Source of the DNA: Prosthecobacter dejongeii
Lineage (GTDB): Bacteria; Verrucomicrobiota; Verrucomicrobiia; Verrucomicrobiales; Verrucomicrobiaceae
Assembly: GCF_014203045.1 (NCBI RefSeq)
Contig: NZ_JACHIF010000005.1
Location: 62,001-126,000, forward strand
Reading direction: 5' to 3'
DNA: 64,000 nucleotides
Numbering within the stretch: the first letter of the stretch is position 1; each line of letters begins with the position of its first letter. Both the position numbers and the translations under genes were made by a program. Below are positions 50,614 to 62,635 of the stretch, in pieces. The notes beneath the pieces are model-generated. The model was not told the DNA's origin, searched no databases, and saw only the letters and a list, made by a program, of their open reading frames with translations.

Positions 50614-52083
50614 ATGAGTTTGCGTCGCCTGTGTTTTTCCGCTTTTGTTCTGCTTCCCTGTGCTTTGCTCAGTGCGGCGAAGCCTAACCTGATCCTCATC
50701 AACATAGACGATTTGGGGTATGCTGATATCGGGCCATTTGGTTCCAGCAATGCCACGCCGCATCTGGATCGCATGGCGAAGGAGGGGATGAAGCTGACCA
50801 GTCACTATGCGGCCCCGGTTTGCAGTCCTTCGCGGGCTTCATTGCTGACAGGCTGCTACCCGAAACGGGTGCTGCCCATTCCTCATGTGTTATTCCCCGG
50901 CGCGGCGGTGGGCCTGAGCGGAGATGAAACGACAATCGCGGAAGTGCTGAAGGAAGCGGGCTATCAAACCGCCTGTGTGGGCAAATGGCATGTGGGGGAC
51001 CAGCCTGAGTTTCTGCCCACCGCGCAGGGTTTCGATAGTTACTACGGCATCCCTTATTCCAACGACATGGGCCCGGGGGTGGATGGCTCCAAGAGCAATC
51101 CTGGTAAGCCGCTGCCGCAGCCGAAAGGGCAGGCAAAAAAGAAAGCGATAGCCGTGAACGATGAGACGGGGATCAAGGGCCCCACGCAGCCGCCATTGCC
51201 ATTGCTAGAGAATCACAACGTGATCGAACGGGTGAAGGCAGCGGAGCAGTTCACCGTGACTCAGCGCTACACGGACAAGGTGTGTGACATCATCCGCCAG
51301 AACAAGGATGGCCCTTTCTTCATCTACATGCCGCACACAGCAGTGCACTTCCCGCTTTATCCCTCGAAGGAGTTCATGGGCAAGTCACCGAATGGTTTGT
51401 TAGGCGACTGGGCGCAGGAGGTAGATGCGAGTGTGGGCCAGGTGCTGAACGTTCTGCGGGAGCTGAAGCTGGACACGAATACGCTGGTCGTCTTCACCAG
51501 TGACAATGGGGGCTCTATCCCGCATGGGTCGAACAACCAGCCGCTGCGCGGCAGCAAAGGCCAGACCTACGAGGGTGGCATCCGCGTCTGCACGCTGGCC
51601 TGGTGGCCGGGGAAAGTACCGTCTGGCTCGCGGACGGAGGAGGTCACCAGCCACATGGACTGGCTGCCCACCTTTGCGGCCTTGGCTGAAGCCAAGCTGC
51701 CCACACGCAAGCTGGATGGCAAAGATCTCTCGCCTCTGCTTCAAGGCCAAAATGGTGCGACCGGGCATGACGTGTTCCATTATTACCGGGGCTTTCAGTT
51801 GCAGGCCGTACGTGGCGGCCCTTGGAAGCTGCATCTGGAGAAGGGAGAGCTTTATCACCTAGGCCAGGACATCGCCGAGGAGAAAAATGTGGCGGCGCAA
51901 TACCCCGACGAAGTCAAACGCCTGCGTGCCCTGGCGGACGCGATGAAAGATGACCTGGGCCTGGATGGACCTGATGCTCCAGGCGTGCGCCCGCTGGGCC
52001 GTGTGGCGAATCCACAGCCCCTCATCCGTGCCGACGGCACCGTGCGCGTGGGTTTTGATGGCGTGGTGAAGAAGCTGCCTTGA
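50614..52083 (+). CDS. Type I sulfatase (arylsulfatase family)
   Basis: A 489-residue exported enzyme with signal peptide (LCFSAFVLLPCALLSAA). Metal ligands appear in LINIDDLGYADIG, and the formylglycine site is C70-S-P-S-R (PVCSPSRASLLTGCYPKR). Further family sentences are TACVGKWHVGD, FFIYMPHTAVHFPLY, VFTSDNGGSIPHG and LRGSKGQTYEGGIRV. A maturation enzyme must act on C70; none is in the window. It probably removes sulfate from polysaccharides, a hallmark of aquatic Verrucomicrobiota. Confidence 0.93.
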   Translation: MSLRRLCFSAFVLLPCALLSAAKPNLILINIDDLGYADIGPFGSSNATPHLDRMAKEGMKLTSHYAAPVCSPSRASLLTGCYPKRVLPIPHVLFPGAAVGLSGDETTIAEVLKEAGYQTACVGKWHVGDQPEFLPTAQGFDSYYGIPYSNDMGPGVDGSKSNPGKPLPQPKGQAKKKAIAVNDETGIKGPTQPPLPLLENHNVIERVKAAEQFTVTQRYTDKVCDIIRQNKDGPFFIYMPHTAVHFPLYPSKEFMGKSPNGLLGDWAQEVDASVGQVLNVLRELKLDTNTLVVFTSDNGGSIPHGSNNQPLRGSKGQTYEGGIRVCTLAWWPGKVPSGSRTEEVTSHMDWLPTFAALAEAKLPTRKLDGKDLSPLLQGQNGATGHDVFHYYRGFQLQAVRGGPWKLHLEKGELYHLGQDIAEEKNVAAQYPDEVKRLRALADAMKDDLGLDGPDAPGVRPLGRVANPQPLIRADGTVRVGFDGVVKKLP

Positions 52084-52105
52084 TTCGTCTTTAGCCTAAC
52101 CAAAC

Positions 52106-52693
52106 ATGATGAAACGACTTATTTTTGCAGCCCTTTTGTTTTCCTCCTACCTCTTCGCAGCGGAGGAGCTTCTGAAGGATGACTTTGCCAATCCCAAGCT
52201 GGAAACACGCAGAGCCTCGCGAGGAGAGTGGAAGTTCGTGGAAGGCATAGCCACTTGCACCCAGGATGATGAGCTTTACAAAAAGTTCAAAAACCACGGC
52301 CCCATCATCTTCTATGATTTAGGGTATGAAGATGCGACGATTCGCTTCAGCTACCAGGCGGATGCGGCGGTGAAGAGTTTGGTCTTCACCTCGAATGGAG
52401 AAGATGGGCACATCTTCCGGTTTGTCACGGGGCCTAAGAGCACGGGGATCCGCGCTTTCCCCATAGACGCGAAGGATCACAAATCCATCTCGCTGGGGAC
52501 AGAAGGGCCGGCTTTGAAACCAGGCGCTTGGGTGCCCGTGGTAGTGACTTTAAAAGGGACGAAGGCCACGGTGAAGATGGGCGATTTTGAGCATACCTAT
52601 GAGCATTCCAGCCTTGCACGACCCAAGACCAATTTGAGCATCGGTTTCAGTTTTGGGACCGTCCGTGTGAAGGAGGTGAGGGTGGAGAAGTAG
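52106..52693 (+). CDS. Secreted beta-sandwich protein (DUF1080/LamG-like)
   Basis: A 195-residue exported protein with signal peptide (MKRLIFAALLFSSYLFAA). The mature part begins LLKDDFANP and continues as beta strands with WKFVEGIATCTQDD and LKPGAWVPVVVTLKGTKATV, like the 3-keto-disaccharide hydrolase / concanavalin-type domains common in PVC bacteria. It follows the sulfatase gene by 22 bp and may work on the same polysaccharide. No catalytic residues assigned. Confidence 0.7.
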   Translation: MMKRLIFAALLFSSYLFAAEELLKDDFANPKLETRRASRGEWKFVEGIATCTQDDELYKKFKNHGPIIFYDLGYEDATIRFSYQADAAVKSLVFTSNGEDGHIFRFVTGPKSTGIRAFPIDAKDHKSISLGTEGPALKPGAWVPVVVTLKGTKATVKMGDFEHTYEHSSLARPKTNLSIGFSFGTVRVKEVRVEK

Positions 52694-52707
52694 GTCTCTG
52701 CGTCACC

Positions 52708-53172
52708 TCATAGCCCGCCCAGTTCACAGATTTTTTCCCAGTGCTTGAGCTCCACGGCTGTGATGGAGAGGCGGTTGCCTTTGCGGAGAATGAGCATGTC
52801 GGCCAGGGTGGGCTCGGCACGCAGCATTTCTAGGGTGACGAAGGTCTTGAAGGCAGCTTCCCACTTCACATCCACCATGAGCCAGCGGGGTTCTTCCTGC
52901 TTGCTACCTGGGTCGAAGTATTCGGAGGAGGGATCAAACTGGGTGTGGTCGGGGTAGGCTTCTTTGACGATCTTGACGATGCCAGCAATGCCGGGGACGG
53001 GGCAACTGCTGTGGTAGAAGAAACCGAGGTCGCCCAGGGCCATTTCGTCGCGCATCATGTTGCGCACCTGGTAGTTGCGCACGCCGTTCCAGGGTTCGGT
53101 TTTCTTTGGACGTTTTTTCAAGTCGTCGAAGGAGAAAACGTCGGGTTCGGATTTGAGCAGCCAGTAACGCAT
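52708..53172 (-). CDS. EVE domain-containing protein
   Basis: A 154-residue protein covering one EVE domain: YWLLKSEPDVFSFDDLKK at the start, TEPWNGVRNYQVRNMMRDEM, GDLGFFYHSSCPVPGIAGI and EEPRWLMVDVKW. The fold is PUA/YTH-like, and some members read modified cytosine in DNA or modified RNA. Start 53172 matches the family N-terminus; the much longer reading frame upstream to 53631 is not coding-like. It is convergent with the secreted beta-sandwich gene and divergent from the large cytochrome gene. Confidence 0.93.
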   Translation of the reverse strand: MRYWLLKSEPDVFSFDDLKKRPKKTEPWNGVRNYQVRNMMRDEMALGDLGFFYHSSCPVPGIAGIVKIVKEAYPDHTQFDPSSEYFDPGSKQEEPRWLMVDVKWEAAFKTFVTLEMLRAEPTLADMLILRKGNRLSITAVELKHWEKICELGGL

Positions 53173-53361
53173 GGGCGCAGGAAATACACGCAAGTGCTGG
53201 AAAGGGAATGCTGAAAATGCGGTTTGGGGCGTCTTCTTGGCCCGGATCTGGGCAAAAGGGCTGCATGGAGGGCCTGCCAGTGGCGTATTTTTTAGCCTGC
53301 GATTCGTTGGAGAAGCCTTGACCCTCCTCCCGGCTCCGAGTTTACTCGCCATCCCACCGTC

Positions 53362-56300
53362 ATGTCCTGTCGCCTCACCCTTTCTCTTTTGCTCTGCACC
53401 GGCGCTGCCTGGGCTTCCCAGCCCAAGTCCGCTTCTGATCTGCCTGATCCGAACCCTGAAGTGCAGAAGGCAGGTTTCGTCGTGCCCGAGGGGCTGGAAG
53501 TGACGCTGTGGGCGCAGGAGCCCATGATCGCCAAACCGGTGCAGATGAACTGGGATGCCCAGGGCCGCCTGTGGGTGGTGAGCAGCTCCACTTACCCCCA
53601 GATCAAGCCGGGCGATGCGACCAAGGACCAAGTGGTGGTGCTGGAAGACACCGATGGCGATGGCAAGGCGGACAAGTCCACCGTCTTTGCGGAAGATCTA
53701 CACATCCCCACGGGGGTGATCCCGGGCGATGGCGGAGCCTACGTGGCGAACTCGACGGAGGTGCTGTTTCTCAAGGACACGAATGGAGACCTGAAGGCGG
53801 ACGAACGCACCGTGGTGCTGAGCGGCTTTGGCACGGAGGATACGCACCACCTGCTGCACACCATGCGGCACACGCCAGAGGGGCTGCTGTCCTTCCTTCA
53901 GTCCATTTACATTCATAGCCACATCGAGACCCCCCACGGGGTGCGTCGTCTCATGGGCGGTGGGGTGTGGGAATTCCGCCCGGAAACGCGCCGCCTGGAA
54001 GTCATCAGCAAAGGACTCATCAACCCATGGGGTTATGAATTTGACCAGTGGGGCCAGTCCTTCGCCACAGATGGTGCGGGCGGTGAAGGCCTGAACTACA
54101 TCTTCCCAGGCAGCGTTTTCAAAACTTCCCCTGGGGCTAAACGGACCCTCAGCGGCATGAGCCCCGGCCAGCCGAAGCAGTGTGGTCTGGATGTGCTGGA
54201 TGATCCACATTGGCCTGAAGAATGGCAGGGCACCTGGGTGACCAATGACTTCCGTGGCAATCGTGTGAATCGTTTTAAAGTCACGCCAAGTGGCAGCGGC
54301 TACGTGGCCAAGCAGGAGGCCGATGTGCTGGCCTCCAACCACCGCGCTTTCCGCCCCATTGACATTCGTGTGGGGCCCGATGGCGCGCTGTACATTGCCG
54401 ATTGGTACAACCCCATTATCCAGCACGGGGAAGTGGACTTCCGCGACCCACGTCGCGATCTCGTCCATGGCCGTATCTGGCGGATCACGGCTAAGGGCCG
54501 CCCGCTGAGCGTGGTGCCGAAGATCGTCGGTGCGCCTGTGCCGGAGCTTTTGGAAATGCTGAAGAGCAACCGCAAATGGACGCGCCATTTTGCCAAGCAG
54601 GAGCTGCGGGCTCGCGGTGTGGCGGAGGTGATGCCCGTGCTGAAAACCTGGCCAGATGCACTGGACAAAGCGGCTCCTGATTACTGGCACACCTTGCTGG
54701 AGGTGGCCTGGGCACGTGAGGGACTGAATCGTTTTTCCCCGAAGCTGTGGCGTGACCTGTATGCCAGCCCAGATGCCCGTGTGCGTGCCGCTGCCTTGCG
54801 CATCCTCTCCCACCGCTGGCGCGAGCTGCCAGATGCGATGGAACTGCTGAAAAAAGGCGTGGCCGATGAGAACGCGCAGGTGCGCCTGTGGGCCCTGTCG
54901 GTGCTTTCAGACATGCGTCAGCCAAAGGCCTTCGAACTGGCTCTGAAGGTGCTGGATCAAAACATGGATGAGAGCCTGGACTTCCTTTTGGAACTGACGG
55001 CCCGTGAGCAGGCGGATGTGTGGATGCCCCTGGCTCTGAAGGGCGACCTGAAGCTGAACGATAACCCCAAGCACCTCGTCTATGCGATGAAGGCCACAGG
55101 CCGCAGTGATGCGCTGAAGCCGCTGCTGGTGTCTCTGAAAGCGGGTAAACTGGCGGCTGATGACGCGGCAGCTGTGATGGCGATGGCGGGTGATGCTGCC
55201 GATGCCGCGCAGGCACGGGAGATCGCCGAATTGGTAAATGACCCCGCCATGTCCGACAAGGTCGTGGGTCTCATGGATGCCCTGGTGAAAGCTGGCAGCA
55301 CCCGGTCCGTGAAACCGGAAGGGGCAGAGGCCATCGTGATCGCTTGGTTACAAAGCCCACGGGCTGAGATCGTGCACCGCGCCACCATCTTGGCCGGGGC
55401 GTGGAAGATTGAATCTGCCCGTGAGACCTTGCAGAGCATCTTGGTGAAACCAGACACGGTCCCTGCGATCCGCGATGGCGCGGTGCAAGGCCTGGCGAAA
55501 CTGGGTGGTGCCAAGTCGCGTGACTTCTTCAACCAAGTGTTCCAGGAACAGGCGGGCCTGCGCAGCCTGGCCGTTCAGGGCCTGACCGATACAGGGCCGC
55601 AGATCGCTGCCCAGCGCGCCATCGAGTTTTTCGCCACAGCAAAGACGGCGGAAGAAGCCGCGCCGATCCTGACTGCGTTCCTGAAAAACAAGCAGCTCCC
55701 TGGCGTCCTGGCCAAGGAACTCGCAGGCAAGACCATCCCTGACTATGTGGCCGTGGAGGCCATTCGCATGGTGTCCACTCGCGGCATCAAAGGTCCGTTG
55801 GAAGAGGCGCTGCGCACGGCCGGTGGGGTGAAGCAGATGAACCAATCCCTGACGCCTGAGCAGATGGCCACGCTGGTGGCCAAGGTGAAGGACCAGGGCA
55901 ATGCGGCCCGTGGGGAGCAGATCTACCGCCGTCAGCAGTTGCTCTGCCAGACCTGCCACGCCATCGGCGACGCTGGGGGTGTTCTGGGGCCTAATCTTGT
56001 GAGCATCGGCGGCAGTGCCCCGGTGGATTACTTGATTGAGAGCCTGCTGGAACCCAGCAAGAAGATCAAAGAAGGCTATCACATGATCATCATCGGCACG
56101 CACGATGGCAAGGTGATCAGCGGTGGGCTGGTGCAGGACGGCGGCGATGAAGTCATCATCCGCGATCCTTCCAATCAGATGCAGAAAGTGCCCAAGGCCC
56201 AAATCGCCAGCCGCCAGATGAGTCCCGCCAGCATGATGCCTCCGGGCCTGACCGCCAGCTTACGTGAAGATGAGTTTGTGGACCTGGTGCGTTTTCTTTC

Positions 56301-56766
56301 CGAACTGGGTCGCGAGGGTGACTACAAGATCAAACCGAACCGCTACGTGCGCACCTGGCGCGTCATGGGCACCATGACCCAGGAGGCTGTGGATCACGTG
56401 CGCCACGTGGGCCTGCCTGCGCTGCATGAGAAAGACGGCAGCTACCCGTGGCAGCTCCTCTTCTCTCAGGTCAATGGGGAAGTGCCCCTGAGCGAGATCC
56501 AGCAGATCAAAATGTACCCTTGGTTCCCCAAGATCATCCAATTCAGCTTGAAGCTGGACAGCCCCGGCAAGGTGAAGCTGGGCCTCAGCAGCACCCAGGC
56601 GGTGGAAGTGGTGGTGGGGGATGCGACGGTGAAAGAGATTGCCCCAGAAATCACGCTGGACCTACCTGCGGGCACGCATCCAGTGAGTGTGGTGATTGGC
56701 AAAGACGCCGGTGAACTCGCCACCTTCCGGGTGGAGGTTTTGGATGGAGCGGTGACGCTCCAGTAA
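53362..56766 (+). CDS. PVC-type heme-binding CxxCH protein, second copy
   Basis: A 1134-residue secreted protein with signal peptide (LTLSLLLCTGAAWAS). The N-terminal beta-propeller carries GFVVPEGLEVTLWAQEP, MNWDAQGRLWVVSSSTYP and IRVGPDGALYIADWYNP; HEAT-like repeats follow from about 390 to 840; a cytochrome c domain has CQTCH in QQLLCQTCHAIGDAGGVLGP, and a C-terminal domain follows. It shares the architecture of the 1223-residue protein at 23891-27562 but is divergent in sequence. A strong terminator lies 26 bp downstream. Periplasmic oxidation of a sugar or alcohol with electron transfer through the heme is the likely role. Confidence 0.88.
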   Translation: MSCRLTLSLLLCTGAAWASQPKSASDLPDPNPEVQKAGFVVPEGLEVTLWAQEPMIAKPVQMNWDAQGRLWVVSSSTYPQIKPGDATKDQVVVLEDTDGDGKADKSTVFAEDLHIPTGVIPGDGGAYVANSTEVLFLKDTNGDLKADERTVVLSGFGTEDTHHLLHTMRHTPEGLLSFLQSIYIHSHIETPHGVRRLMGGGVWEFRPETRRLEVISKGLINPWGYEFDQWGQSFATDGAGGEGLNYIFPGSVFKTSPGAKRTLSGMSPGQPKQCGLDVLDDPHWPEEWQGTWVTNDFRGNRVNRFKVTPSGSGYVAKQEADVLASNHRAFRPIDIRVGPDGALYIADWYNPIIQHGEVDFRDPRRDLVHGRIWRITAKGRPLSVVPKIVGAPVPELLEMLKSNRKWTRHFAKQELRARGVAEVMPVLKTWPDALDKAAPDYWHTLLEVAWAREGLNRFSPKLWRDLYASPDARVRAAALRILSHRWRELPDAMELLKKGVADENAQVRLWALSVLSDMRQPKAFELALKVLDQNMDESLDFLLELTAREQADVWMPLALKGDLKLNDNPKHLVYAMKATGRSDALKPLLVSLKAGKLAADDAAAVMAMAGDAADAAQAREIAELVNDPAMSDKVVGLMDALVKAGSTRSVKPEGAEAIVIAWLQSPRAEIVHRATILAGAWKIESARETLQSILVKPDTVPAIRDGAVQGLAKLGGAKSRDFFNQVFQEQAGLRSLAVQGLTDTGPQIAAQRAIEFFATAKTAEEAAPILTAFLKNKQLPGVLAKELAGKTIPDYVAVEAIRMVSTRGIKGPLEEALRTAGGVKQMNQSLTPEQMATLVAKVKDQGNAARGEQIYRRQQLLCQTCHAIGDAGGVLGPNLVSIGGSAPVDYLIESLLEPSKKIKEGYHMIIIGTHDGKVISGGLVQDGGDEVIIRDPSNQMQKVPKAQIASRQMSPASMMPPGLTASLREDEFVDLVRFLSELGREGDYKIKPNRYVRTWRVMGTMTQEAVDHVRHVGLPALHEKDGSYPWQLLFSQVNGEVPLSEIQQIKMYPWFPKIIQFSLKLDSPGKVKLGLSSTQAVEVVVGDATVKEIAPEITLDLPAGTHPVSVVIGKDAGELATFRVEVLDGAVTLQ

Positions 56767-56791
56767 GTCGTTTTCAAAGAGTCTTTTGATC

Positions 56792-56824
56792 AAGCCCGGA
56801 CGCCGCAAGGTGTCCGGGCTTTTG
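56792..56824 (+). terminator. Intrinsic terminator after the second PVC cytochrome
   Basis: AGCCCGGAC / GTCCGGGCT stem around GCCGCAAGGT followed by TTTTGG. It directly precedes a near-copy of the TTGGTTAGGC motif. Confidence 0.88.
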
Positions 56825-56893
56825 GTTAGGGGGCTCGCTAGAAAAAGGGCTTTGAGAGTGGAGGCGGGATTCGGGAGCGAACGATGATTGCTG

Positions 56894-57004
56894 GCATCCT
56901 TCCAGGATGCGACTCTGAGTGAAGGGGCGTTTTTGGCCTAACCAGGGGTGCGTTCGCTAGGGGTCACGGACCCCTGGCTACCCGCTGCGATGCCTCCGGC
57001 ATCG
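56894..57004. repeat. Cluster of short hairpins with TCC-type loops
   Basis: GCATCCT-TCC-AGGATGC (56894-56910), AGGGGTC-ACG-GACCCCT (56959-56975) and CGATGCC-TCC-GGCATCG (56988-57004) follow one another with no gene. The TCC loop recurs in the GGAG REPs near the RAYT gene. Bases 56825-57636 contain no convincing coding region. Confidence 0.7.
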
Positions 57005-57028
57005 GGGGACAGAGCGGGCGGACTCATG

Positions 57029-57361
57029 ACTCGGAGAGTGATGGATACTGCACCTGCGGACGTGCTCGTTTCCCGCCCCACTGCGCATGGGGGCCATGCG
57101 CCCTACCTTCAACCTGCCGCCCCCGCCCCGGAAGGGCGGAAGAAGGTAGCCGGACTGAAGCAGGCACGACCATGCACGGGATGTTTGGGGCGATCCTTCT
57201 CGCGCCCCTCCAGGGCGCAACCCGTGTTGTCACACGTGGCGTTAGGTGTCCGGGGGTTCTCGCTCGCCAAGCCTCGCTCCACCCCCGGCTACCGGCTTTC
57301 GCCCCTCCGGGGCGTAGGGAACGGCCCCGTTCGCAAGTACAGTATTCATCACTCTCCGAGT
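57029..57361. repeat. 333-bp element with 34-bp terminal inverted repeats
   Basis: The left end (57029-57062) and right end (57328-57361) are inverted copies with four mismatches in 34. Inside are further hairpins such as GCGCCC/GGGCGC near 57209-57226 and CGCCCC-TCC-GGGGCG near 57299-57313. The small reading frames on both strands look like by-products of GC-rich palindromes. The size and ends fit a MITE-like element. Bases 57362-57574 hold nothing I can assign. Confidence 0.75.
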
Positions 57362-57574
57362 GATGCGTCTGCCCCAAGGCGCACCGTCCGCCCTGGAGCG
57401 CACATGCGCCTGTTCCGCGACTGCGGGATCTAGCGTGCTAAGTTTTGCGCCTCGCAAACCTCCGCAGCGGGGTGGATTGATGCGTTATTTGTTAGGTTCG
57501 GAGTTTTTGATGCACGAATTTTAGTCCAGTAAGGCGAGGGGTGTGAGTGGAGTAGGATTGACGAGGGACAGACA

Positions 57575-57612
57575 CCAAAAGACCTGCCCGAAGCGGGGCT
57601 TCGAGCAGGTCC
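57575..57612 (-). terminator. Intrinsic terminator of the furA-katG operon
   Basis: On the minus strand, GACCTGCTCGAAGC / GCTTCGGGCAGGTC form a 14-bp stem around CCC, followed by TTTTGGTG. It lies 25 bp downstream of the katG stop codon. Confidence 0.9.
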
Positions 57613-57636
57613 TGTCGGGGGGGTTAGTGGATCAGA

Positions 57637-60514
<2,878 letters not shown>

Positions 60515-60537
60515 GACTTCTATTAAACGCGCCAAAG

Positions 60538-60574
60538 TTATGGACTCAATCCATTATTTGTCCAAATCCATAAA
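60538..60574 (-). promoter_or_regulatory. Probable furA operator/promoter region
   Basis: An AT-rich stretch 24-60 bp upstream of the furA ATG has ATGGA-TTGAG-TCCAT as an inverted repeat and a second ATGGATTTGGAC half-site nearby. FurA proteins repress their own operon at AT-rich sites of this kind, so this is the best operator candidate. Confidence 0.5.
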
Positions 60575-60695
60575 ATTATTTATCGCAGCCCAACCCATCT
60601 GAGGCTGAAAACAAAAAAACATCGTGGCCGAGGAAAATTCCTGCGCCCACCATGTCCTCTGTGCCGAGACTGGCTGTTTCAGCGGGGAGTAAACG

Positions 60696-61691
60696 CTACT
60701 GCTTGGCCTCTTGAGGCATCAGCACCACGCGGCGGTTTTTAGCACGTCCAGGCTCCGTGGAGTTGGTGGCGACGGGGGCGAGAAAGGCCACACCTGCGGG
60801 GGCGAGACGTTCGCTGGCGATGCCGTGTTGGTTGACTAGGGCGCTGACCACGGCCTTAGCCCGGCGATCCGAGAGGTCCATGTTGGAAGGCAAACTGCCG
60901 ATGGCGTCGGTATGCCCGACCACGTAGAGACGCAGGGCAGGCTGTGCTTTGAGCAATGCGGCGATCTGCTCCAGGGTGGGCGCGGACTCAGGCTTGAGGG
61001 TGTCTTTGTTAAAATCAAAGTAGATGCCGTAGAGGGAGATGCTGCCATCGGCGTCCATACGGCGCTGCATTTCGTCGGACTTCACCACGACCATGCGGGT
61101 ATCCATGCCACCGACGGTGATGAGATCCAGCAGTGCGAAAGGTGCCCCACGCGGCGCCCAGTTGGGGCGGATGGAGGCCGTCTTGCCCGCCCAGAGCGAG
61201 GCATAGATCTGCGAGCCATCGGGGGCGGTTTTTTTGGCGGAGAGGTAGCGGGTTTCAGCCGATTCACTCTGGAGTGAAGACGTGAAGGCATCGTCAATGA
61301 AGGTGATGCCGCCACGCGTTTGAGTGCCATCTTCCAGGAGGTAGAGCGTCTCAAAACCGGCGGCTGTCAGTTCTTGCTGATAGTTGCGAAAGAGTTCCAG
61401 AGTGGATCGGTCCGCTTCGGTGCTGTGGTAAGCGCGGCGTGTGACACGCCCTTCCAGGACGAGGGATTTTTCATACTTGCCCTCCGTGATTCTTCCGGAC
61501 TTGAGGGCCTTGCCCAGAGGCAACACGTAACGATCAAAGTCCTTATCGGAGTAGCGAGAGATGAAGGTGTTGCTGTAGCGTTTGATGTTAGCGTCATCCT
61601 TTGCTCCCTCCGCATCTGCAGGAGTGCCTGCGGCCTGGAGGGAAAGCATGGAGCTGGCGAGGCCGAGGAGGGGAAGGAGGAAGAGTTTCAT
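60696..61691 (-). CDS. OmpA-family protein with DUF4892-like N-terminal domain
   Basis: A 331-residue exported protein with signal peptide (MKLFLLPLLGLASSMLSLQA). Residues about 40-200 resemble DUF4892 (DFDRYVLPLGKA, LEGRVTRRAYHS, YQQELTAAGFETLYLLEDG). Residues about 220-325 form an OmpA-like peptidoglycan-binding domain (IYFDFNKDTLKPESAPTLEQ, LRLYVVGHTDAIGS, LSDRRAKAVVSALV). It probably ties the outer membrane or a periplasmic complex to the cell wall. A GTG at 61712 is an alternative start. Confidence 0.88.
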   Translation of the reverse strand: MKLFLLPLLGLASSMLSLQAAGTPADAEGAKDDANIKRYSNTFISRYSDKDFDRYVLPLGKALKSGRITEGKYEKSLVLEGRVTRRAYHSTEADRSTLELFRNYQQELTAAGFETLYLLEDGTQTRGGITFIDDAFTSSLQSESAETRYLSAKKTAPDGSQIYASLWAGKTASIRPNWAPRGAPFALLDLITVGGMDTRMVVVKSDEMQRRMDADGSISLYGIYFDFNKDTLKPESAPTLEQIAALLKAQPALRLYVVGHTDAIGSLPSNMDLSDRRAKAVVSALVNQHGIASERLAPAGVAFLAPVATNSTEPGRAKNRRVVLMPQEAKQ

Positions 61692-61735
61692 CAGGGATAA
61701 CGATGTCGTCACCTAACGTTACGCGATCCTAGAGG

Positions 61736-61752
61736 CCAGGTGTCACACCTGG
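61736..61752. promoter_or_regulatory. 17-bp dyad upstream of the OmpA-like gene
   Basis: CCAGGTGT-C-ACACCTGG is a perfect inverted repeat with a one-base centre, too tight for an RNA hairpin and more like a dimeric repressor site. It lies 45-61 bp upstream of the ATG at 61691. Confidence 0.35.
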
Positions 61753-61780
61753 GCGGAGATTCTCTTCGCAGCCGTTGCGG

Positions 61781-62620
61781 CTATTGGGTCAAAGCGGAGT
61801 AATCAATCGTCCGCAGGCGATGTTTCTTCGCGCCCATGCGGGGAACACAGTCCAGCAGCGCCTGAGTGTAAGGGTGCTGGGGATGATTCAGAATTTGGGC
61901 CGTGGGACCGGTCTCCACGATCTCTCCCCGGAACATCACGGCCACGCGATCAGCCACATCTTTGATGATGCCGAAGTTGTGTGTGATGAGGATGAGGCTC
62001 ATGTCCAGGCGCTTCCGCAGATCGGCTAGCAGTTCCATGATCTGCTTTTGGATGGTCACATCGAGCGCGGTGGTGGGCTCGTCAGCAATGAGCAGCTTAG
62101 GCTGGCAACAGAGGGCCATGGCGATCATGACGCGCTGCTGCATGCCGCCGCTGAGTTCATGCGGGTAGGCGCTGAGGCGCTTTTCCGGCTCGGTGATGCC
62201 GACGAGGCGCAACCAACTGAGGATTTCGGCATCGCGATCCTTCACTTCAGGGCGGTGCAGGTCCAGAGCTTCGCCGATCTGGGTGCGGACGGTGAGGACG
62301 GGATTGAGCGAGGTGGTGGGCTCCTGGAAAACGTAGGCGATTTCTTTGCCACGGACTTTGCGCAGTTCCTTTTCCGTCATCTTCAGCACCTCATGGCCGG
62401 CGATGCTGAGATGCGCGGCAGTGATGGTGGCAGGGGGCTCAGGAAGCAGGCGGGCCAGGGCCAAAGCGGTGGCGCTTTTACCACTGCCGCTTTCACCCAC
62501 GATGGCGATGGATTCCCCCTGCTGCAGCTCCAGACTCAGGCTCTTCACAGCCACGGCAGGCGGTCCACCATGGCGGCGGAACTCGATCTTCAGGTCGCGG
62601 ATGCTCAGGAGAGAGGACAT
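61781..62620 (-). CDS. Oligopeptide/dipeptide ABC transporter ATP-binding protein (DppD/OppD-like)
   Basis: A 279-residue ATPase. Walker A GESGSGKS is at 42-49, the signature is LSGGMQQR, Walker [13 protein letters not shown], and the switch histidine is in [10 protein letters not shown]. The C-terminal [28 protein letters not shown] is the oligopeptide subfamily tail. It powers peptide or nickel-type import at the inner membrane. It is 15 bp downstream of the permease gene on the same strand, in one operon. No second ATPase is visible inside the window. Confidence 0.92.
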   Translation of the reverse strand: MSSLLSIRDLKIEFRRHGGPPAVAVKSLSLELQQGESIAIVGESGSGKSATALALARLLPEPPATITAAHLSIAGHEVLKMTEKELRKVRGKEIAYVFQEPTTSLNPVLTVRTQIGEALDLHRPEVKDRDAEILSWLRLVGITEPEKRLSAYPHELSGGMQQRVMIAMALCCQPKLLIADEPTTALDVTIQKQIMELLADLRKRLDMSLILITHNFGIIKDVADRVAVMFRGEIVETGPTAQILNHPQHPYTQALLDCVPRMGAKKHRLRTIDYSALTQ

Positions 62621-62635
62621 AAAGGAGAAGGGGTA

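Noticed and set aside
57024..57377. 117-codon minus-strand frame
   Set aside because: It lies inside the 333-bp inverted-repeat element and shows only palindrome-derived composition.
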